Below, one piece after another: positions 52,191 through 61,047 of a DNA stretch of 64,000 nt (positions are counted from its first letter, which is position 1; each line of letters starts with the position of its first letter). The notes beneath the pieces are model-generated. The model was not told the DNA's origin. It did not search any database and saw nothing but the letters and a program-made list of their open reading frames with translations. Location of the stretch: NCBI RefSeq assembly GCF_003217475.1, contig NZ_QJSP01000012.1, positions 177,540-241,539 on the forward strand. The letters run 5' to 3'. This DNA comes from Williamsia limnetica. GTDB taxonomy: Bacteria; Actinomycetota; Actinomycetes; Mycobacteriales; Mycobacteriaceae. The translations under genes and the position numbers were made by a program.

Positions 52191-52817
52191 TCACTTCCAG
52201 AGGTCGGTGATGCTGACTCCGACGTCGTCGAGCAGGCTTCGCACGAGCGGGAGGCTGATCCCGATGACCGACGACGGGTCGCCGTCGATCCCATCGACGA
52301 ACCAGCCTCCGAGGCCGTCGAGCGTGAACGCCCCGGCCACGGCCAGCGGTTCGCCGGTGGCAACGTAAGCGTCGATCTGCGAGTCCGTCGGGGTACTGAA
52401 ACGGATGGTGGTGGTGACGGTTCGGCTCTCGCTGGCGACCACATGGCCCGCCTTGAGCCGCATCAGGCAATGGCCTGTGAGCAGCTCGGCCTCCGTGCCG
52501 CGCATCGCGTGCCACTGGGCTCGGGCGGCTGCAGGGGTGTGTGGTTTGCCCGTGAGTGCACCTGCGTGGTGCAGCATCGAATCGCAACCGACGAGCACTG
52601 TGTCGTCGCGCAGCCCTTGATCGAGCCCGGCCACCACGCTCTCGGCCTTCGCCTGGGCGAGAGCAACAACGATCTCCGCAGGTGTTGCGTGCGAGCCGAT
52701 CTCGGCGATGAGGGCATCCTCATCCACGTCGGAAACGTGAACTGCGGGGTCGAGTCCGGCTGCCTGCAAGATCCGCAGCCGCGCCGGTGAGGCCGATGCC
52801 AGTATGAAACGGGTCAT
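52191..52817 (-). CDS. maf: Maf-like nucleotide pyrophosphatase
   Basis: 208-residue protein of the Maf/HAM1 fold that hydrolyses non-canonical or modified nucleoside triphosphates. The N-terminus FILASASPARLRILQAAG carries the SxSPxR motif, then VGCDSMLHHAGALTGKP (the metal-site Asp; about residue 75) and the late GIDGDPSSVIGISLPLV. It equals Rv3282 by position: it directly follows accE5 in the core locus. In M. tuberculosis its other neighbour is sseA; here 13 kb of acyltransferase, exporter and glycosyltransferase genes intervene. Confidence 0.93.
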   Translation of the reverse strand: MTRFILASASPARLRILQAAGLDPAVHVSDVDEDALIAEIGSHATPAEIVVALAQAKAESVVAGLDQGLRDDTVLVGCDSMLHHAGALTGKPHTPAAARAQWHAMRGTEAELLTGHCLMRLKAGHVVASESRTVTTTIRFSTPTDSQIDAYVATGEPLAVAGAFTLDGLGGWFVDGIDGDPSSVIGISLPLVRSLLDDVGVSITDLWK

Positions 52818-52844
52818 CGAGACCTCACCGCGCGTCCATGAGTG

Positions 52845-53078
52845 TCAGTAACCGAATGCGAGGTTCGGGAATACGCTCGGGCCCAGGCCGGTCGCTGCCC
52901 GCAGCCGATCAGACGGGGTACCCCACAGGTTGCGTGGTCCGGTGTCAGCCGGTGCATCCGAACCGCCGGCCGAAGCGAAAACGCCGACCAGCGCCGCGAT
53001 CTCGGCATCGGACGGGTTGCCCTTCACGACCGTGAGGAATGGCTTCGCCGCTTCCATGGCCTCTGCTTGTTCTGTCAT
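52845..53078 (-). CDS. accE5: AccE5 epsilon subunit of acyl-CoA carboxylase
   Basis: 77-residue small subunit. The C-terminal half matches the epsilon family: [18 protein letters not shown] followed by WGTPSDRLR. The N-terminus is shorter than the long Ala/Pro-rich extension of M. tuberculosis AccE5. It joins AccD5 and AccA3 in an active acyl-CoA carboxylase. Its ATG overlaps the accD5 stop by 4 nt, ensuring matched synthesis. Confidence 0.93.
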   Translation of the reverse strand: MTEQAEAMEAAKPFLTVVKGNPSDAEIAALVGVFASAGGSDAPADTGPRNLWGTPSDRLRAATGLGPSVFPNLAFGY

Positions 53079-54703
53079 AGGGGGATGTTCCCGTGCTTCT
53101 TCGGCGGCATGTTGACGAGCTTGCGCTCGAGCAACTTGAGGGCGGTGGCGATCTGACCGCGGGTGTGCGACGGCGGGATGACCGCGTCGACATATCCGCG
53201 CTCGGCGGCAACGTAGGGGTTGACGAGGGTGTCCTCGTACTCCTGCTGCAGCTGCAGACGCAGGGCGTCCACGTCTTCACCATTCGCCGCCGCGTCCTTG
53301 AGCTTGCCGCGGTAGACGAATCCGACGGCACCCGAGGCGCCCATGACCGCGATCTGCGCGGTCGGCCAGGCCAGGTTGACGTCGGCGCCCATGTGCTTGG
53401 ACCCCATCACGTCATACGCGCCGCCGTACGCCTTGCGGGTGATGACGGTGATCTTGCCGACCGTTGCCTCGCCGTACGCGTAGAGCAGTTTCGCTCCGCG
53501 GCGGATGATGCCGTTGAACTCCTGGTCGGTACCGGGCAGGAAGCCGGGCACGTCGACGAGGGTGATGATCGGGATGTTGAACGCGTCGCAGGTACGGACG
53601 AATCGCGCGGCCTTTTCCGAGGCGTTGATGTCGAGGCAGCCGGCGAACTGCGTGGGTTGGTTGGCCACCAGTCCGACGCTGCGACCGTCGACGCGACCGA
53701 AACCGATGATGATGTTCGTCGCGCGCCCGGCCTGGACCTCGAGGAACTCGTCGTCGTCGAGGATGCGGCGAATGACCTCATGCATGTCGTACGGCTGGTT
53801 GGGCGAGTCCGGGATCAGGGTGTCGAGTTCGAGATCCTCATCCGTGAGGGTGTCCTCGATGGACCCTGCTGCCGGTTCGGCGACGGGCAGTCGCGGCGGA
53901 TCGGCCCGGTTGTTGCTCGGCAGGTAGCCCAGCAGTTCCTTGACGTAGTCGAGGGCGTCTTCCTCGTCGCTCGCGACGTAGTGCGCCACACCGGATTTGG
54001 CCATGTGTGTCTGCGCCCCGCCGAGGTCTTCCATCGTGACGTCTTCGCCGGTGACCGTCTTGATCACATCGGGGCCGGTGACGAACATCTGGCTGGTCTT
54101 GTCGACCATGACGACGAAGTCGGTGAGTGCGGGGGAGTAGACGTGTCCGCCGGCCGCGGCGCCCATGATCAGGGAGATCTGCGGGATGACACCCGAGGCG
54201 CGGACGTTGCGGTGGAAGATCTCGCCGTAGAGACCCAGGGAGACGACGCCCTCCTGGATGCGGGCGCCTGCACCCTCGTTGATCCCGACCAGGGGTCGGC
54301 CGGTCTTGATGGCCAGATCCATCACCTTGACGATCTTCTCGCCGTAGACCTCACCGAGGCTGCCACCGAAGACGGTGACGTCCTGGCTGAAGACGCAGAC
54401 CTCGCGGCCGTCGATGGTGCCGTATCCGGTGACGACACCGTCTCCGAGCGGCCGTCGTTCGGCGAGCCCGAAATTGGTGCTGCGATGGCGCGCAAGGGCG
54501 TCGAGTTCGACAAAGGAGCCGTCGTCGAGGAGGTGGGTGATTCGCTCGCGCGCGGTGAGCTTGCCTTTTTCGTGCGTCTTCTCGACCGCTGCCTCACCGA
54601 CCGGGTGCTTCGCCTCTGAGAGGCGATTGTGCAGGTCAGCAAGCTTTCCTGCGGTCGTGTGGATGTCCGGCGTCGGTTCCGCGTCCTGGGGGGCACTCGT
54701 CAT
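53075..54703 (-). CDS. accD5: Acyl-CoA carboxylase beta subunit AccD5 (propionyl-CoA type)
   Basis: 542-residue carboxyltransferase that moves CO2 from biotin on AccA3 to propionyl- or acetyl-CoA, giving methylmalonyl- or malonyl-CoA for lipid synthesis. The two crotonase-like halves show the oxyanion-hole stretches [14 protein letters not shown] (about residue 140) and the later [21 protein letters not shown] with [12 protein letters not shown]. The ATG at 54703 gives a length near the 548 of M. tuberculosis AccD5. It is divergent from birA, the ligase that biotinylates its partner. It could supply extender units to the lipid cluster next door, but that is not its only role. Confidence 0.95.
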   Translation of the reverse strand: MTSAPQDAEPTPDIHTTAGKLADLHNRLSEAKHPVGEAAVEKTHEKGKLTARERITHLLDDGSFVELDALARHRSTNFGLAERRPLGDGVVTGYGTIDGREVCVFSQDVTVFGGSLGEVYGEKIVKVMDLAIKTGRPLVGINEGAGARIQEGVVSLGLYGEIFHRNVRASGVIPQISLIMGAAAGGHVYSPALTDFVVMVDKTSQMFVTGPDVIKTVTGEDVTMEDLGGAQTHMAKSGVAHYVASDEEDALDYVKELLGYLPSNNRADPPRLPVAEPAAGSIEDTLTDEDLELDTLIPDSPNQPYDMHEVIRRILDDDEFLEVQAGRATNIIIGFGRVDGRSVGLVANQPTQFAGCLDINASEKAARFVRTCDAFNIPIITLVDVPGFLPGTDQEFNGIIRRGAKLLYAYGEATVGKITVITRKAYGGAYDVMGSKHMGADVNLAWPTAQIAVMGASGAVGFVYRGKLKDAAANGEDVDALRLQLQQEYEDTLVNPYVAAERGYVDAVIPPSHTRGQIATALKLLERKLVNMPPKKHGNIPL

Positions 54704-54815
54704 GGCCTTGATGCTATCCACTGCCCTCGGTGGGGGTGCCGACCGGGCTAACCTGAGGTTTCTCTCATGTTTGTTCCGATACTCTTCGACACACATAAAT
54801 TCACCGCCGCGGCTC

Positions 54816-54829
54816 TAGGCTGTGTCCTC
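54816..54829 (+). promoter_or_regulatory. Leaderless-type promoter of birA
   Basis: The TANNNT-type -10 box taggct (54816-54821) ends 8 nt before the birA ATG at 54830, the spacing seen for leaderless mRNAs that are common in mycobacteria. No good ribosome-binding site precedes that ATG, which agrees. Confidence 0.5.
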
Positions 54830-55642
54830 ATGACAGACATGCGCGCACCTTTGGATTCCGACGCACTCATGACCAGGGTGGCGGGCACCAGATGGCGGTC
54901 GATCCGCGTGGTGGAGGACACCGGTTCGACCAACGCCGACCTCGTTGCGCTGTCCGGGGCGGGTGACAGCACGGGTTCGGTTCTCATCGCCGAACACCAG
55001 AGTGCCGGCCGCGGCAGACACTCGAGGTCGTGGACGAGCCCGCCCCGCTCGCAGGTCGCCCTGTCCGTGGCCGCCGCGGCCGACACCTCGGATCAGCCGA
55101 GCGCGCTGGGGTGGCTTCCGCTCCTGACCGGGCTGGCGGTCGTCGAGGCGATCGAGGCGGTGAGTGATCTGACACCGGAACTCAAGTGGCCCAATGACGT
55201 CCTGCTCCCGGGTGACGGCGGCAGCCGCAAGGTCGCAGGGATCCTGGCGGAACTTACACACGGACCTGCAGGGCCCGTCGTCGTGATCGGGATCGGCATC
55301 AACGTCAGCTTGTCGCAGGACGAACTGCCCGTGCCCACCGCGACGTCACTGAGCCTGGCAGGCGCGGAGGTCGACAGAGCTGATCTCGCCGCAGCCCTGC
55401 TCATCGCACTCTCGCGCAGGCTCGATCAGTGGCCTGCCGATCTCGGAACCGTCGCCGGCGACTACCGCGCTGCGTCCGCGACGCTCGGGCACCGGGTCCG
55501 GGTACAACTGCCGATCGGCGACGAGATCGTCGGTGTGGCCACCGCGATCGACAGCACCGGCCGGGTGGTGGTCGACGTCGCCGGGGGTGAGCACGTCGCC
55601 GTCGCCGCCGGCGACGTCACCCACCTACGGCTGGCGGACTGA
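54830..55642 (+). CDS. birA: Biotin-[acetyl-CoA-carboxylase] ligase BirA
   Basis: 270-residue ligase (266 in M. tuberculosis) that activates biotin with ATP and attaches it to AccA3 and Pyc. The family stretches are present: EDTGSTNADLVAL (about residue 26), AEHQSAGRGRHSRSW with the adenylate-binding GRGR, and LKWPNDVLL with the catalytic Lys (about 117). There is no N-terminal DNA-binding domain, so it does not act as a repressor. ATG at 54830 is preferred; an upstream ATG at 54767 would give a poorly conserved extension. Confidence 0.92.
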   Translation: MTDMRAPLDSDALMTRVAGTRWRSIRVVEDTGSTNADLVALSGAGDSTGSVLIAEHQSAGRGRHSRSWTSPPRSQVALSVAAAADTSDQPSALGWLPLLTGLAVVEAIEAVSDLTPELKWPNDVLLPGDGGSRKVAGILAELTHGPAGPVVVIGIGINVSLSQDELPVPTATSLSLAGAEVDRADLAAALLIALSRRLDQWPADLGTVAGDYRAASATLGHRVRVQLPIGDEIVGVATAIDSTGRVVVDVAGGEHVAVAAGDVTHLRLAD

Positions 55643-55672
55643 TCCCGACCCGGGCGGGGCCACGAATCGTCG

Positions 55673-56254
55673 CTAGCGCCGTTCCATGCTCTTCGTCCCC
55701 ATCGCGGGGACCAGGAACATGATCGGCAGGCCGATCACCGCGTGGATGATCGCGGTGGAGATGCCGGTGGTCCAGTCCCGAGACAGCAGCAACGGGATCA
55801 GCACGGCGGCAATGATCAGCAAGCCGACGATCCACGAGAAGAACTGATTGGGTGACGGCGTCGCCAGCTGCAGGACGTACCAGAGGGCCCCGGCGAAGAG
55901 AGCACACAGGAATGCCACGACGGCAAACCAGTACTCGTCGTTGGCCATCGGATTCCAGACACCCAATTTGCCGGTCTCGTTCACCCGCTCGATGACGAGC
56001 CTGATCAACCAGGCGACCAGCCAGGCCGCGAGACCCGTGACGATCGCGGTGGCCAGGACGCCTCCGATGAACATGGTCGGATTGACCTGCGGACGATTCG
56101 ACTGGGGGCGCCGTGGTGGCTGCGCAGGCGTGGCCGCGTAGTACTGGTCAGCAGGCGGCTGCTGCGGGTACGACTGGCTGTACGCCTGTGGTTCGGGGTC
56201 GTAGCCTCTGTCGTACCGCTGGGTACGTGGTTTGTTCGGGTCGTTCGGGTACAT
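55673..56254 (-). CDS. Small membrane protein with Pro/Tyr/Gln-rich cytoplasmic N-terminus
   Basis: 193 residues: an N-terminal region of about 65 residues rich in Tyr, Pro and Gln (QAYSQSYPQQPPADQYY), then about four hydrophobic segments (beginning FIGGVLATAIVTGLAAWLVA, and including FFSWIVGLLIIAAVLIPLLL). I do not recognise a function; the general form resembles actinobacterial DUF6069-type membrane proteins. The ATG at 56254 follows gggaggtg. It converges on birA with 30 nt between and is divergent from the PH-domain gene. Confidence 0.78.
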   Translation of the reverse strand: MYPNDPNKPRTQRYDRGYDPEPQAYSQSYPQQPPADQYYAATPAQPPRRPQSNRPQVNPTMFIGGVLATAIVTGLAAWLVAWLIRLVIERVNETGKLGVWNPMANDEYWFAVVAFLCALFAGALWYVLQLATPSPNQFFSWIVGLLIIAAVLIPLLLSRDWTTGISTAIIHAVIGLPIMFLVPAMGTKSMERR

Positions 56255-56418
56255 CTCGCACCTCCCTTTTCGGGTGAGTCTACTGACCGGCGGCGCGGTG
56301 GCGCCCGAATCCTTGCCGAAGCCCCCGGGGATATCTGCATCTGGTTTGATTGCGATGCAGTGGAACCGCCCGCGCCGGACGCGGGAGGCGTGCGGCGCGA
56401 GTTGGAGGGGATTTGTCG

Positions 56419-56937
56419 ATGGGGTATCCCGAGAGCATCCTGGCCCAGGGCGAGCGGGTGGTGTTGCACCACCACCCACATTGGAAGTGTCTGCTGGTCC
56501 CGACCTTCGTGTTCATCGTCGGTACGGCGCTCGCCGGGGTTGGCGGTGGTTACCTGTCCACCTCCGACATCAACTCCACCGCGAAGCTCGTCCTGGGGAT
56601 CGTCATCGCAGTGCTCTGGCTGGGGATCGTCATCTGGTTCTTCGTTCGTCCGCTCATCAGCTGGCGTACAACCCATTTCGTGCTGACCGACCGCCGGGTG
56701 ACATACCGGAACGGCATCATCACGCGCTCGGGTATCGACATCCCGGTGCAGCGCATCAACTCGGTGGAGTTCCGGCACGGACTCGTCGACCGGGTACTGC
56801 GGACCGGGACCCTGATCATCGAGTCGGCGTCTGAGGACCCTTTGGAGTTCAACGACATACCCCACGTCGAGCGGGTCCACTCCCTGCTCTATCACGAGGT
56901 GTTCGACACCCGCGACGGCAACGACTTCCGGCGCTGA
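56419..56937 (+). CDS. PH domain-containing membrane protein (Rv3278c-like)
   Basis: 172 residues, the length I recall for M. tuberculosis Rv3278c, which also neighbours birA. It has two transmembrane segments (about residues 25-45 and 55-78) and a bacterial PH-type domain after them, recognisable by TTHFVLTDRRVTYRNGII and DIPVQRINSVEFRHGLVDR. The biochemical role is unknown. The ATG at 56419 follows ggagggg. Confidence 0.88.
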   Translation: MGYPESILAQGERVVLHHHPHWKCLLVPTFVFIVGTALAGVGGGYLSTSDINSTAKLVLGIVIAVLWLGIVIWFFVRPLISWRTTHFVLTDRRVTYRNGIITRSGIDIPVQRINSVEFRHGLVDRVLRTGTLIIESASEDPLEFNDIPHVERVHSLLYHEVFDTRDGNDFRR

Positions 56938-57082
56938 GCCTTTCGTCGTCGTTTCCCTCTTTCGCCCGTTGAGCTGGCGTACGGTCAGCTCAGCCCACGA
57001 CTTCGATGCCGGACGTGGGACGCGTGTGAGTCCGCTGCACACGGTCAGCTGCTCGGCGATCCAGTGTGAATGAGGGAACCAG

Positions 57083-58183
57083 ATGCCAACCAGAAGTCGC
57101 AGAAGGCATACGACTGCCGTGATCTCCGCCTGCACGATCATCGCCTTGACTCTCGCAGGCTCGGCCTGCTCCCAATCAAGTGAATCGAGCACAGGGGAGT
57201 CCGAACAGAGCTCGGGTGAGTCTGCGGATAGCACTGGGGAGTCGCTGCAGATCGTGCTGGGTGCGCGTCCCCAGGCGTCGCAGGTGCCGCTGGTCTACGG
57301 CGTGGGCCACAACGCCGGTGACTTCGGCCTGGACATCAACGTCGAGAAGAACATCACCGAAAACGATTCGCACACCGAGGCGGTCCGCACCCTGCTCGAC
57401 GGTGAGGCCCAGGTCCTGGCGACGTCGTTCTCAGCGATCCTGGATACGCGCGAGCAGGGCGAAGACGTCAAGGTCTTCTGCCCGTACGTGAGCATGGACG
57501 ATTTCGTCCTGGCCGGCGCCAACGGTGTGAACACCGCCGGTCAGCTGTTCGAACCGTCGACCCGGGTCGGGATAGACAGCCCAGGCGGCGCCGGAGCCAT
57601 CGTTCTCAACGCCTTGCTGAGCGGCATCGGAGAGCCGCGGGACGTGCACGAGATCCCGAATCCACAGATCATCGAGAGCTCCGGCGCCCGAACGGACGCG
57701 TGGGCCGCAGGTCAGCTCGACGCGACGGTGATTCACGACACGCAGTACGACGGTGCGGCGGGAACGGTGAACCAACCTGCGCTGATCGCCACCCTCTACG
57801 ACAACGCCCCCGGGTTCATCAAGGTTGCTCAGGCTGCCCAGGCGGAATGGCTCGCGGAGAACCGTGAACTCGCCGCCACCTACTGCGCCACCACGCTGCG
57901 CGCGATGAAGGCATTGAAGAGCGACTTCTCCCGCTTTCAGGCCGCGGTCGCCGAGTACGTCGAAGATCCCCCCTCCGAGCAATCCCTCAGAGAACTGTTC
58001 GACCTCATCCAGAAGTACCCGTTCTGGACCGATGACGGCGGGCTGTCCGACGACAGCGTGGCGTTCATGATCGACATCGCAAGCGAGTCCGGCGTCCTGA
58101 CCCAGCCGATGAATGCAGCCGACGTCGTCGACCGCGAGACGATGCAGCGCGCCGTCGAACTCGCGAACATGCCGATGGGATAG
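57083..58183 (+). CDS. Substrate-binding lipoprotein, SsuA/TauA/ThiY-like (orphan)
   Basis: 366 residues beginning with a signal peptide and lipobox (LTLAGSACS; Cys about residue 29), then a Ser/Glu-rich linker (about 30-55) and a type-2 periplasmic-binding fold starting LQIVLGARPQASQVPLVYGV. Proteins of this group bind sulfonates, nitrate-like anions or thiamine precursors. VFCPYVSMDDF and the later RPDTWAAGQLDA-like region (RTDAWAAGQLDATVIHD) are consistent with that fold. No permease or ATPase gene is adjacent, so it either serves a distant transporter or senses ligand for the two-component system that follows. Confidence 0.83.
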   Translation: MPTRSRRRHTTAVISACTIIALTLAGSACSQSSESSTGESEQSSGESADSTGESLQIVLGARPQASQVPLVYGVGHNAGDFGLDINVEKNITENDSHTEAVRTLLDGEAQVLATSFSAILDTREQGEDVKVFCPYVSMDDFVLAGANGVNTAGQLFEPSTRVGIDSPGGAGAIVLNALLSGIGEPRDVHEIPNPQIIESSGARTDAWAAGQLDATVIHDTQYDGAAGTVNQPALIATLYDNAPGFIKVAQAAQAEWLAENRELAATYCATTLRAMKALKSDFSRFQAAVAEYVEDPPSEQSLRELFDLIQKYPFWTDDGGLSDDSVAFMIDIASESGVLTQPMNAADVVDRETMQRAVELANMPMG

Positions 58184-58308
58184 TCACCCGACACCGATCC
58201 CGTTTCATACCGTTCCCCGAAATCGTCCATTTCGGGCATGATCGGAGCCGCGGTTCCCTCGGGGGAAGCCGAGTACGACGAGTCCTGGGTCAGCGGGGCT
58301 AAGTTGGC

Positions 58309-58989
58309 ATGGTGACCGAAGTCCTGCTGGCCGAAGATGACGAAGCCATCGCCGCGCCGCTTGCCCGTGCCCTGAGCCGCGAGGGATACGGCTGCGAGGT
58401 CGTGACCACCGGCACCGCAGCCCTCGAGATGGCCCGCAGCGGTCGATTCGAGCTTCTCGTCCTCGATCTCGGGCTGCCCGAGATGGACGGACTGGAGGTG
58501 TGCCGCCGCATCCGCGCCGCGCGTCCGCAGCTCGCCGTCTTGATGCTGACCGCTCGCACCGACGAGGTCGACTTCGTCGTCGGTCTCGATGCCGGCGCCG
58601 ACGATTACGTCGGCAAGCCGTTCCGGTTGGCCGAGTTGCTCGCTCGCGTGCGTGCCCTGCTCCGACGCAAGCAGAGCGTCGACGTGGTCATCGAGGCCGG
58701 GGACATCCACCTCGACGCCCGCGGACGCCGGGTGCTGGTCGCGGGCGAGGATGCGACACTGGCCAACCGCGAGTTCGACCTGCTGCGATATCTGATGGAG
58801 CGCGGCGGTGAGGTCGTCAGCCGCGAAGAGATCCTGACCGAGGTCTGGGGGACCCCGGATCTGCTCTCGTCTAAGACGCTCGACATGCACATCTCCTGGC
58901 TGCGTCGCAAGATCGGCGACGACCGTCCCGGTCGCAAGAAACGGATCGTCACGGTGCGCGGCGTCGGCTTCCGTTTCGACCCCGACTAG
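58309..58989 (+). CDS. OmpR-family response regulator
   Basis: 226 residues. The receiver domain has the acidic pair Asp10/Asp11, the phosphorylation site Asp53 (LLVLDLGLP), Thr81 and Lys103 (GKPF). The C-terminal winged helix (from about 130) reads LANREFDLLRYLMERGGEVV and ends VRGVGFRFDPD, typical of OmpR/PhoB regulators. It shares one base with the kinase gene downstream (TAGTG), forming a cognate pair. ATG at 58309 or GTG at 58312 would give nearly the same protein. Confidence 0.92.
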   Translation: MVTEVLLAEDDEAIAAPLARALSREGYGCEVVTTGTAALEMARSGRFELLVLDLGLPEMDGLEVCRRIRAARPQLAVLMLTARTDEVDFVVGLDAGADDYVGKPFRLAELLARVRALLRRKQSVDVVIEAGDIHLDARGRRVLVAGEDATLANREFDLLRYLMERGGEVVSREEILTEVWGTPDLLSSKTLDMHISWLRRKIGDDRPGRKKRIVTVRGVGFRFDPD

Positions 58990-60305
58990 TGCGCCGCCGA
59001 ATCCTGCGGTCGATGATGGCCATGGTCATGGGCATCGGACTGCTGCTGGGTGTACCGCTGATGTTCACGGCCTGGTGGTGGGTCGACGACACCGCACACC
59101 AAGATCTCGATGACCGGCTCAAACGTGTCTCGGCCGAGCTCCTCGACCAGGAAGGGCCTGACGGATCCGTCAGCGGGGCCCTGGATCGAGACAAGTTCAG
59201 GTTGTTGGTCCCGGAGGGTGGACGCCTGGAGATCTACTTCCCGGTGGTGTCAGCAAGCGGCACCGACCAAGAAAAAGTCGATATCGGGGTGCCCTTCGAC
59301 GAAGAACCCGTGACCGAATCGCTGACCCTGGGTGAAGCGGGCTCGCTGACGCTGTCGGTGCCCTCCTCGCAGGTCCGCAGCAGACAATGGGGCGCAGTCG
59401 GTGTGGTCTCTCTCGCGGTGACGACCTCGATCATCGCCGGCCTCGTGGTGGCTGCCGTGACCGCCGGGCGCCTCGCGGATCCACTGGAAGACGTTGCCGC
59501 CCGGGCAGCGCGTATGGCCCAGGGAGATTTCGCCACCGAGGGCAGGCACTACGACATCGAAGAGCTGGACCGGGTGTCGTCTGCACTCGACGCCGCGAAT
59601 CGCGAGATCACCATACGTCTCGAGCGTGAGGGGCGGATCGTCGGAGAGGTCTCTCATCAGCTGCGCAGCAGGCTCACCGCCATCAGGTTACGGCTCGACG
59701 AGTTGTCCATCCACCCCGATCAGGACGTGGTGGACGAGGCGGACGCGGCGCTCGCGCAGGTCGAACGTCTCACCAGCGAGCTCGATGAGCTGATCACCGC
59801 CGCCCGCGGTGAGCAGGTGGCGCGACTCGACCCGGTGGCCGTCCCCGAGCAGGTCGATCAGGTCGTGGCCGACTATGGACAGGCCTTCGCGGTCCAGAAC
59901 CGCACGCTCTCCGCGGTCGCGTCGGGAGAGTGCGCTGCGCGCGTCACCCCGACACGTCTGCGAGAGGCCCTGAGCGTGCTCGTGGACAACGCGTTGCGCC
60001 ATGGTGAGGGCGACTGCCTGATCGAGACCCGCGAGCTGGCGGGAAGCGGGATGATCCGGATCTCGGTGTCGGACGAGGGCGCAGGGGTCAGCGACAAGAG
60101 CGCCCCACACGTCTTCCAGCGGGGATACTCCGAGGGCGGGTCCAGCGGGGTCGGACTACCGCTGGCGCGTGCGTTGATCGAAGCCGATGGGGGGCGCCTC
60201 GATCTGCTGCAGCGCCGGCCACCCACGTTCGCGATCGTGGTGCCGAGGCACGAAGTCGACATCGATGCCGACCAGGTGCTCCCCAGAGGCCCCGAGCCCC
60301 GTTAG
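58989..60305 (+). CDS. Sensor histidine kinase
   Basis: 438 residues: transmembrane segments at about 8-30 and 138-160 enclose an extracytoplasmic sensor of about 105 residues; a HAMP linker follows (GRLADPLEDVAARAARMAQG). The H-box is EVSHQLRSRLTAIRLRLDEL (phospho-His about residue 224), and the ATPase has LVDNALRHGEG (N-box), DEGAGV and SSGVGLPLARAL. The H-box QLRSRLTA is slightly unusual compared with ELRTPLTA, Gln-Leu-Arg-Ser being seen in a subset of kinases. The external signal is unknown; the lipoprotein gene before the pair is a candidate partner. It starts with GTG. Confidence 0.9.
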   Translation: MRRRILRSMMAMVMGIGLLLGVPLMFTAWWWVDDTAHQDLDDRLKRVSAELLDQEGPDGSVSGALDRDKFRLLVPEGGRLEIYFPVVSASGTDQEKVDIGVPFDEEPVTESLTLGEAGSLTLSVPSSQVRSRQWGAVGVVSLAVTTSIIAGLVVAAVTAGRLADPLEDVAARAARMAQGDFATEGRHYDIEELDRVSSALDAANREITIRLEREGRIVGEVSHQLRSRLTAIRLRLDELSIHPDQDVVDEADAALAQVERLTSELDELITAARGEQVARLDPVAVPEQVDQVVADYGQAFAVQNRTLSAVASGECAARVTPTRLREALSVLVDNALRHGEGDCLIETRELAGSGMIRISVSDEGAGVSDKSAPHVFQRGYSEGGSSGVGLPLARALIEADGGRLDLLQRRPPTFAIVVPRHEVDIDADQVLPRGPEPR

Positions 60306-60310
60306 TCAGA

Positions 60311-60376
60311 CCCGATGATGGGTTGTTCTGGCGAGGGCGACCTGCGCTTTTGTTCGCCACACGACCCATTATCGAA
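60311..60376. repeat. Dispersed hairpin repeat, copy 2, acting as bidirectional terminator
   Basis: Begins cccgatgatgggttgt like copy 1 at 29119, shares the central cgcttttgttcgcca, and ends acccattatcg; the outer stem is weakened by changes in the right arm. It lies 5 nt after the kinase stop and 5 nt before the convergent GtrA-like gene stop, the same arrangement as copy 1. Confidence 0.85.
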
Positions 60377-60381
60377 GGGGT

Positions 60382-60942
60382 TCAGCTGTGGCCTAGTTCC
60401 TCATCTGCGAGTTTGTCGGACGGGGGGTGCAGCGCGGTGGAATCGGTCGCGACAACTCGCAGATCGGACTCCGGGAAGGCGAAGCGCCGCAGAGCCCAGA
60501 ACCGGAACGCCATCTGCAGCAGGTTGCCGATGATGTAGCCGAGGACGAAGTCGATGATGACCAACTTGGTGACATCGACCGAGCTGCGGATGTCGAAGAT
60601 GTTGTTGGCCACGAACAGAGGCGCCGCCTGCAAGACCACACCGACGCCGCTGATCGCGAAGAACAGCAGGGCCTCATGGTGCGTCTCGCGTCCGCCGCGG
60701 TTCTTGAATGCCCACTCACGGTTGAGGACGTAGCTGACGATGGTGGCGAGAACACCCGAGATGATCTTGGCGACCACGGGCTTGTTCTCGAGGATCGTCA
60801 GACTCAGCGAATAGAAGATCGCCATGTCCAAAAACATCATCGACCCACCGATGATGGCGAACTTGATGAGCTCGTGGTGCTTCATCGCCAGGCCTCGGAC
60901 GGGCGCTGGGGTACGGGCCATCAGCCCGTCGATGAATGACAC
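60382..60942 (-). CDS. GtrA family membrane protein (Rv3277-like)
   Basis: 186-residue protein with four hydrophobic helices in the GtrA pattern: KFAIIGGSMMFLDMAIFYSL, VAKIISGVLATIVSYVLNREWAF (in part), ALLFFAISGVGVVLQ and IGNLLQMAFRFWALRRFAF. Family members aid transfer of lipid-linked sugars across the membrane or act on cell-wall polysaccharide. It takes the place of Rv3277 next to purK in the core order. The GTG at 60942 was chosen because SFIDGLMARTPAPVRG aligns with mycobacterial N-termini; ATG at 60921 is an alternative. Confidence 0.88.
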   Translation of the reverse strand: MSFIDGLMARTPAPVRGLAMKHHELIKFAIIGGSMMFLDMAIFYSLSLTILENKPVVAKIISGVLATIVSYVLNREWAFKNRGGRETHHEALLFFAISGVGVVLQAAPLFVANNIFDIRSSVDVTKLVIIDFVLGYIIGNLLQMAFRFWALRRFAFPESDLRVVATDSTALHPPSDKLADEELGHS

Positions 60943-61047
60943 AAGGATGCAGTCTACGAAAAAACATCGCCGGTGAACTAATCCGGCGAGTTCTCGGCCG
61001 GGTCCCGTGTCATTCGAACACCTGTGATCGTGACAGCATGGATAGCC

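Noticed and set aside
53093..54619. 508-codon open frame on the + strand over accD5
   Set aside because: Antisense to AccD5 with its carboxyltransferase motifs; no domain of its own.
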